From the NCBI GenBank assembly GCA_029532415.1, contig JAQOTA010000060.1, positions 3,782,001 through 3,846,000 on the forward strand: a DNA stretch of 64,000 nucleotides, read 5' to 3'. Position 1 is the stretch's first letter; each line of letters begins with the position of its first letter. Position numbers and translations under genes: made by a program. The notes beneath the pieces are model-generated. The model was not told the origin of the DNA and searched no databases. It was given only the letters and a program-made list of their open reading frames with translations. Source of the DNA: Marasmius tenuissimus (lineage: Eukaryota > Basidiomycota > Agaricomycetes > Agaricales > Marasmiaceae). This document shows positions 58,160 to 64,000 of the stretch, in pieces.

Positions 58160-59039
58160 GATGATGTGTATTTATAACATGTCATAATCCTGATACGACT
58201 CATACATGTACACCCCACAGAACACCGTTCCGTGGGTCAACGCTCAGCCATTACCCTAAAGGCAGGGACGTGATGGTTCAGGTCTTGGAGCAGTCCTTTG
58301 ACCGCCGTTGTGTTGTTGAAGTTAGCTACGGATGGGAAAAGTGAAGTCATTGATAATGTTCTGAATGCGGGTGAATTGGGCAGTCAGGTCAGGGGTCCCA
58401 CAACGTGCGTCGCGTCGCTGCTGGGTTCGAGTCTAGCCAATTTCGGGGCTAAAAAACCTCGGGTGGTCCTCGCCATGCCTACCGCCATACCTGTCGCCCC
58501 TCAGGCGATATGTCAACTTACAGCTCGAGGTCTTGTCTCCGGTGCGTGCCCCGGTAGCTCGGTAAGATCATGGGATACTCGCGTTTGAAGAGTCGATAGA
58601 GTTGATGGTTTGACGCTGTCGGGAAAATGTGAGCTCTATAGTTTACCATTTCAAGGACGGCTGCTAAAGCATCATCGCTGAGGCTTTCACCGTTCATTTT
58701 TCCCATCTGTCGGGGCCTGAAGCTGTTCTCGGTTTACTTTTTCGTAAGATCATACGGAGATCTTCGAGAGTCATTTGGCGTGGCCAGATGAATGGATCTC
58801 CCAAGACTGATTCACGGCTGCTTGAGTCGAAATGCCATCTCACCGGCAGTGGAGCGGCAAACCCCAAACAGCCAAATTATATCGCTTATCCTAAAACCGC
58901 ACTCTCCCTTAGCCCCAAGTACTGAGATCTCATCGCAGGCCTCACCTATGCCACGTTTTATTATATTTATATCTCTTAATGAGGACGGATAATAGGGAGC
59001 TCTCCTTGACTACAGCGTCTTCCACTTTCGCCCCTGACG
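58160..59039. other. no confident gene; one 62-codon minus-strand frame
   Basis: The minus-strand frame 58706-58518 starts with ATG (MGKMNGESLSDDALAAVLEM) and reads like an exon, but has no recognisable family and no partner exon I could find. The remainder should include the K3 promoter. Confidence 0.35.
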
Positions 59040-60791
59040 ATGAATTTTGCGACAATTTTTCGTGGCAGACGGAAGGCTAGTAAGCCCAAGAATGATCCCA
59101 ACAATCTACAACGCATAGATCAGGACGTACCCATGGACTCTCTGAAAGTGACAGGCAGTCTTAAAGATGCACAACATGCCGCTCAAGACGTACCCGTGGA
59201 TGATGATCCAGAAATGACAGACAGTTTTGAAGACAGTCTTGAGGACGCACAACGTGTTGTTCAGGACGTGCTCAACGATGAAGACAAGTATCGGAAGATC
59301 ATCGAGGCCAAAGGTGGCGACGCACAGAAATGCTTGGATTTGCTACAATTGGTAAGTGAATTGGAACAATATGTCTGAACTGCCCAATGCTGGTCACTGA
59401 ACCGAACTTCAGCTTGCAGAACGATCCACGACGTCGCTACAGTCTTCGATGTTGAAGATGATGTTGCGTCTATTGGAGCATTCTAGCCTGTATCCACAAT
59501 GCCTCGTCGTCAAGGATGTGAAGAGGCCCTCAGGGCGCCCAGCCGGGGGTGGTAGTTTTGGAGATGTTTACAAGGGAGTAATAGGAGGGCAGACGGTCTG
59601 CTTGAAGTTGCCGAGAATCTTTGAGGATACCGAGGATCCTGATGCCGACAAATTGATAAAGGTGCTTCCTACACACGCCTGTAACACGCCTGGATCCGAA
59701 GAAATGCTTACAACTAGGGCAGGAATATATGCGAGAAGCTATCGTCTGGAGGCAGTTAAACCATCCCAATCTCTTACCGTTCATAGGGGTGTACTATCTT
59801 GACGAGGCCCCCAATCAACTATGCTTGATCTCGCCGTGGATGGAGCGAGGCGACTTGACGCGCTATCTCAAGAGCGCCCAAAAACAGAACGCTGACGTTG
59901 ATCGTCTATTGCTGGTATGGCTACTTCCACTGGCCGTGTTCCTTCCGGGTTACTCTCTAACTTCCCTCACGTAGGCTTACGACGTTGCTGCGGGTCTCTC
60001 ATATCTGCATAGCAAGAAAATCGTCCATGGGGATTTGAAAGGTGTATGTGAATTGTTGATATCTCTACACTCTTCCGGTCCTGATCAGTGCCGCCCAGCC
60101 AAACGTTTTGATAAACGCAGACGGAAGGGCACTTATCGGAGACTTCGGACTATCGCGTGTCGTAGAAACCCATACACCTGGGCTGTTCAACTCCACGACT
60201 GGTGCGAAGGGAACAATACGCTGGCTCTCACCAGAGCTTTTGAAATCGAATCCACCCTGTCGTATGTCAGAGAGAAGTGACATCTACGCTTATGCAGGCG
60301 TCTGCTATGAAGTGCGCTTTCCAATTGAATCTATGGTGGCTCCCTCCTGAGTAGTCACAACTCTCCAGATTTTCACTGGAAAACAACCATTCTACAAACT
60401 CCACGACATGGCCATCTTTGATGCAGTTGTGATCCGCGAGGAGCGTCCAGACCGTCCAGACGAGGCTAGGGAACTCAGCGATTCGATATGGGACATCATG
60501 GTGTCTTGCTGGCATTATGATCAACAACTTCGACCTTCTGCCGGCGACGTATTTGCGCGCATAGGTGAATTGAAGAATCCGAAGACAGGAGCTGCCGTAC
60601 GAACACGATCTGCGCCTGATTCGAGCTCCTTGAGCCACGGTCAGATATGGCTCGACGTCAAGTGTCCTCCCATCGATACTGCCGTGTTCCATCGTCTGTT
60701 GTCGGAACAAAAAATTACACCCTCGATTCATGGCCCACACAATACAGAAGTAGTGTACAATTCCCTACCCTCTAGCCACTCTCGCTCATAA
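59040..60791 (+). CDS. K3: TKL-type protein kinase, catalytic residues intact
   Basis: ATG at 59040, stop TAA at 60789-60791. Exon 1 (59040-59351) encodes a charged N-terminus with two related segments (DAQHAAQDVPVD and DAQRVVQDVLND) and the GDAQKCLDLLQL helix shared with K1 and K4. Exon 2 (59413-59661) has the glycine loop GGGSFGDVYKG and VCLKLPR. Exon 3 begins at 59723 (EYMREAIVWRQLNHPNLL) and ends at 59913. Exon 4 begins at 59975 and holds IVHGDLKG. The exon after it holds PNVLINADGRALIGDFGLSR, RWLSPELL and ERSDIYAYAG. The last exon carries IFTGKQPF and SCWHYDQQLRPSAGD. Lys, HGD and DFG are all present, so activity is expected. Its stop overlaps the ATG of K4. Confidence 0.87.
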
Positions 60792-62243
60792 TGCTCCAGA
60801 TTCGATTTGACGGTAAGGTGAAACGGATAGACGCTATTCTTCGAGACGGAGAGAAGTGCCGAAAGGTATTGGGGGCAAGGGCAGATGAAGCCCAGAGATA
60901 CCTCGATCTATTTTACGCGGTGAGAACCATGAGTATATCCTACGTCAAGCAAGTCTTGAATGGGATTTGTAGCTGCTGGATTATCCGGGGATCTCAAGTC
61001 AATCACAATCGACCATACTCGAACTCGTACTTCGCCTCTCAAAGAGATCGGGGATGCATCCGAAGTGTTTGAAGATATCAGGGGTCGCGAGGTCTGGTGG
61101 TCGTCCAGTTGAAAGTGACGCCTTCGAGAACGTTTGGAAGGGAGCCTATGAGGGCAATATAGTGCGTGTGAAGGTTGTGACAGTCTTTCCAGATTCAAAT
61201 GTACCGAGATTGTTCGAGGTTCGTAGGATGGGGTTCACGTAGCCCACTTGAGCTGACCGAGACGTAGGATTACATGCAGGAAGCAATCGTTTGGAGTCGA
61301 CTTAAACATCCCAGCCTTCTGCCATTCATGGGGATATGCTATCTCAACGAGGACTCTTATATGTGTACAGTTTCGCCGTGGATGCAAAGGGGCAATCTCG
61401 TACAGTTTCTCAAGTCTACTCCCGGAGAACACGTCGACCACTTGTCTCTGGTAATAACTTTCCGACTCTTAGCGCCCAGAGGTCTGACGGGATTCCAGGC
61501 ATCCGGTGTGGCATCTGGTATCGCCTATCTTCATCACGCGAATATTGTTCACGGTGATTTGAAAGGAGTGAGCCGATGTGTCTCTATGCATCATCCCTCA
61601 TACATTGCTAACTGATGACTGGCTCTGGTCGTTCTTCGCGATAGGTTAAAATTCTCATCACCCCTGACCTTAAACCATGCATAGGAGGTTTTGAATGGAC
61701 TCAGATTGCCAAATCCGTGTTCGACTCAAAGGACGGCGATGACAAGGGCGGCAAGGGCACACTCCGATGGATGGCGCCAGAGAGACTATCTGGGAATTCT
61801 TTCCACGGTGTTACCGCACGAACCGATATGTATGCTTACGGTTGCGTTTGTTACGAGGTACGTCGCCTTTCACGAGCTCACCAGGATCTAGCTGACGGCG
61901 CTAGGTCATACTCCAGATCTTCACGAGGCGTACTCCATTCTACGACCTACCTGACGGTGCAGTCACAATTGCGGTCCTCATTCGCCACCAGCATCCTTCT
62001 CGCCCCGCGGACCTAAATATAGATGACCGAATATGGGAGTTCATAACCTCATTTTGGAATCATGATCCTTCGCTTCGGCCTACTGCCGCAGACGCTATTG
62101 ACCGCATCCAACATCTAGCAAACTCGATGGGGCGAGGTAATATTCAAGATACGCCGGATTGGAGTTGGTTCGACGTGGAGAAGAAGCGTCGGGGGAATGT
62201 GGAATATCCGCCCCTTGATCTGGAGCTGTTGTTTCAGATATGA
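60791..62243 (+). CDS. K4: TKL-family pseudokinase
   Basis: The ATG at 60791 shares its A with the K3 stop (TAATG). The stop TGA is at 62241-62243. Exon 1 (60791-60919) encodes DEAQRYLDLFYA, as in K1/K3. The next exon reads RPVESDAFENVWKG where the glycine loop should be, so the glycines are gone, but it keeps VRVKVV (Lys). The catalytic loop is IVHGDLKG followed by VKILI, with Lys in place of the metal-binding Asn of K1/K3 (ANVLV, PNVLI). DFG is replaced by GGF (CIGGFEWTQ). The C-lobe is well kept (RWMAPERL, RTDMYAYGCVCYE, NHDPSLRPTAADA). Loss of DFG Asp, loop Asn and the glycine loop in an otherwise clean, spliced frame indicates a pseudokinase, not a decayed gene. It is likely a tandem duplicate of K3. 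Confidence 0.83.
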
Positions 62244-62597
62244 CTGTTAAACGTCGTGGACTTGGTCGCGGACTCGTATGATATTGAACTCTTCCAACAA
62301 CTCTACGACAATCTCAATGCACGTTTCTTTCTGCTCTGATAGATCGCAGTGTACATTAAGATGACTGAAGGCAAGGTAAAGGTTGAATAACGGTGATGCG
62401 ACGGCCAATTCAGGATCTTATTGAATGCAGAGCTGGACTTTGTTTTGATGTTGCAACCATAACAGATGTCGACATTGGAGTATTCTGCGATGTAACATTT
62501 GACCCAGTTCGTCCGGCTTGTCAATTTCATCGGACTCAGAGAAACCTCCGTTGTTGGACCTCGAAGTCTTCCGAACAATTGGCCGTGGGCTTTGTCT

Positions 62598-63870
62598 AGT
62601 CCAGTCCGGCGAATCAGAGCTGTCAGCCTCCTCGTGATACGGATGTCGTTGTATCATGACAAGTCTGGGGTACAAACATTCGGGGAAATAGTCGTGGAAA
62701 CCACATTGTCATCGACTGGGAATAGGGCAGATCAAAGTTGAGTATCGCAATGGCAGTCCAGAACTTGTAGAGAAAGGCCCAGCGAGCTCAAACCCTCGAT
62801 AACCTTCATTTAGCCAATAGCAATTTTTAGCTTTCGACTGACTGCGATAGTGAATAGACTCACCGGCGAGACGCGATGTTCGACTTATGAGGTTGGATAA
62901 CAAATGCCTGCAAAAAGACAATAGGATCCGTTGGCGCCTTCAGAAGGCCAAAGAAGGATCGAAGCTGGCAACTTGAAAGGCTCCGCCTACTCCACCATCT
63001 CACTTCCGGGATTGAGATGGTATCTGGTAATTACCTTCGAGAAACGGCTGCAAGCGTCAATCAAATCATCTTCGCCAGTCGTTGTGGTTCTACTCAGTCG
63101 CATCAGACACTCGACTCAGGCGGCTCCTGCTGCTTACAGAGATTGTCAACGATCAAAATCGTCTCCCATGGGGTAGATGAAGGACCCTTCTCGGTCGATC
63201 ATGAGGGTGTAAGCTCAACCATCCGGAGCCAGTGCTTTCCTAGGTACTATTGACCAGTGAACATGTGCGTGATGGACTAATTGCGATGGCACAGATGGGC
63301 CGGAATCAGAGTTCTCGTTCGATTACATTAGCGACGTAAGCCTAGAGCGTGGGTTACTTGCTGTGCGTAAGACTGTTTCTTCGGAGTGTTAAGAGCTCCA
63401 CAAAGTTTTTGTTCGGCTTTGCGAGTACTAGTGATGATTTCGTCGCTTTTGCTCTCGGCAAGTTTGTGTAGCTTCATGCTTGATGCTCTGTGCAACGCCG
63501 TAAATAGGGTTTTCCTATCGCTACCGGTAGGCACAGCGGGGCGTGAGATGTTCAACTTGCGGATTCCGAGCGAATGCCGATAAGCACAATCCTTCAGTGC
63601 CTTCAGAAGGCCAATAAAGGGTACTGGTTGGTGACGGCCCACTTTCCCCTTTCTATCCTAGCATAGAAAAGAATTCAGTTAGCTTGAAGCACCGGTCCAG
63701 GCGTGGGTCACAAGCATGTTTTGCGAGTGTTCTTCCTATTCAAGGACAGCATATCTCGGTAATGGGCGGTCATATCGAACGACGTGTCTGTTCAGTAAAT
63801 CAGAATACGCGGAACATCAATGTATTCGACCACTCGCACTCACGGAGCTTTCCAACCAGTCACCATCAAG
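62598..63870. repeat. degenerate repeated unit, copy 2
   Basis: Same-orientation partner of 52615-54130 (see there). Blocks appear in the same order, including tctggggtac near 62665 and the tatctcggtaatgggcggtc block near 63749. The minus-strand frame 63328-63642 is the longest but is not matched by an equally open frame in copy 1, so both copies look dead. It follows K4 by ~350 bases; the remaining 130 bases to the window end show nothing further. Confidence 0.7.
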
Positions 63871-64000
63871 TATGTTCTACATCTCCCAGATTAGACAGAT
63901 GTACTCTTCGTGGCTGATCACGGCTCGGGGTCACTTCGAAGACGAAAGGCTAAAGCAGCCTCGATCAACCGGTAACCGGCGTACCGACTGACAGGCGTAG

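Noticed and set aside
58425..58440. ggttcgagtctagcc resembling a tRNA T-arm
   Set aside because: No cloverleaf with acceptor, D and anticodon stems can be built around it.
1..64000. CRISPR arrays, bacterial operons or phage-like genes
   Set aside because: No regularly spaced repeats were seen, and introns, LTR elements and gene families are all fungal.

Overview
This window looks like the nuclear genome of a mushroom-forming basidiomycete (Agaricomycetes). The signs are genes broken by many short introns of about 50-70 bases, lineage-expanded TKL-type kinases, F-box gene relics, fungal BCS1-like AAA proteins, and Ty3/Gypsy chromovirus, Ty1/Copia and Helitron-type relics. No source was given, so this assignment is inference from gene content.

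Two compartments meet near base 25,205. Bases ~350-25,205 are AT-leaning and visibly poor in CpG, and consist of nested, dead mobile elements. In order these are: a Helitron-type Pif1 helicase with a C-terminal cysteine-protease-like domain, split by a solo LTR (3034-3518); a solo Copia-family LTR with a perfect target duplication (4252-4562); a complete TIR DNA transposon with a 7-bp target duplication that carries an uncharacterised transposase-like gene (5403-8849); a decayed stretch; a Gypsy chromovirus (12120-16937) abutting a Copia element (16938-23638); and inside the Copia 5' LTR, a further solo insertion (23019-23362). Most premature stops in these genes are TGA where arginine CGA would fit the reading, the footprint expected from C-to-T change at methylated CpG.

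Bases 25,205-64,000 are CpG-rich and gene-bearing. Minus strand: two kinase genes, K1 (25.4-26.9 kb) and K2 (27.0-29.2 kb); K2 has an N-terminal helical bundle like that of MLKL/HeLo-type cell-death proteins. Then come two F-box relics. Genes A (34.9-36.0 kb, +), B (37.0-37.8 kb, -) and C (50.4-51.3 kb, -) form a small paralogous family with two copies of a short Asn/Gly/Asp motif; B and C add a UBA-like C-terminus. Housekeeping or metabolic genes are an aldo/keto reductase (39.9-41.1 kb, -), a CsbD/Hmp1-like small protein (43.7-44.1 kb, +), a cytochrome P450 (46.1-48.5 kb, -) and a BCS1-like AAA ATPase (55.2-57.4 kb, +). A TA-flanked MITE (57.5-58.2 kb) precedes a second kinase pair: K3 (59.0-60.8 kb, +), with all catalytic residues, and K4 (60.8-62.2 kb, +), which has lost key residues and is probably a pseudokinase. 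A degenerate unit of about 1.4 kb occurs twice, near 52.6 and 62.6 kb.

The two strongest leads are the TIR/TSD-bounded element around the uncharacterised transposase-like family, and the clustering of MLKL-like kinase, active/pseudokinase pair and the A/B/C motif proteins, whose motif units end at phase-1 introns. Exon boundaries were read by eye from splice signals and frame and have not been tested against transcripts.
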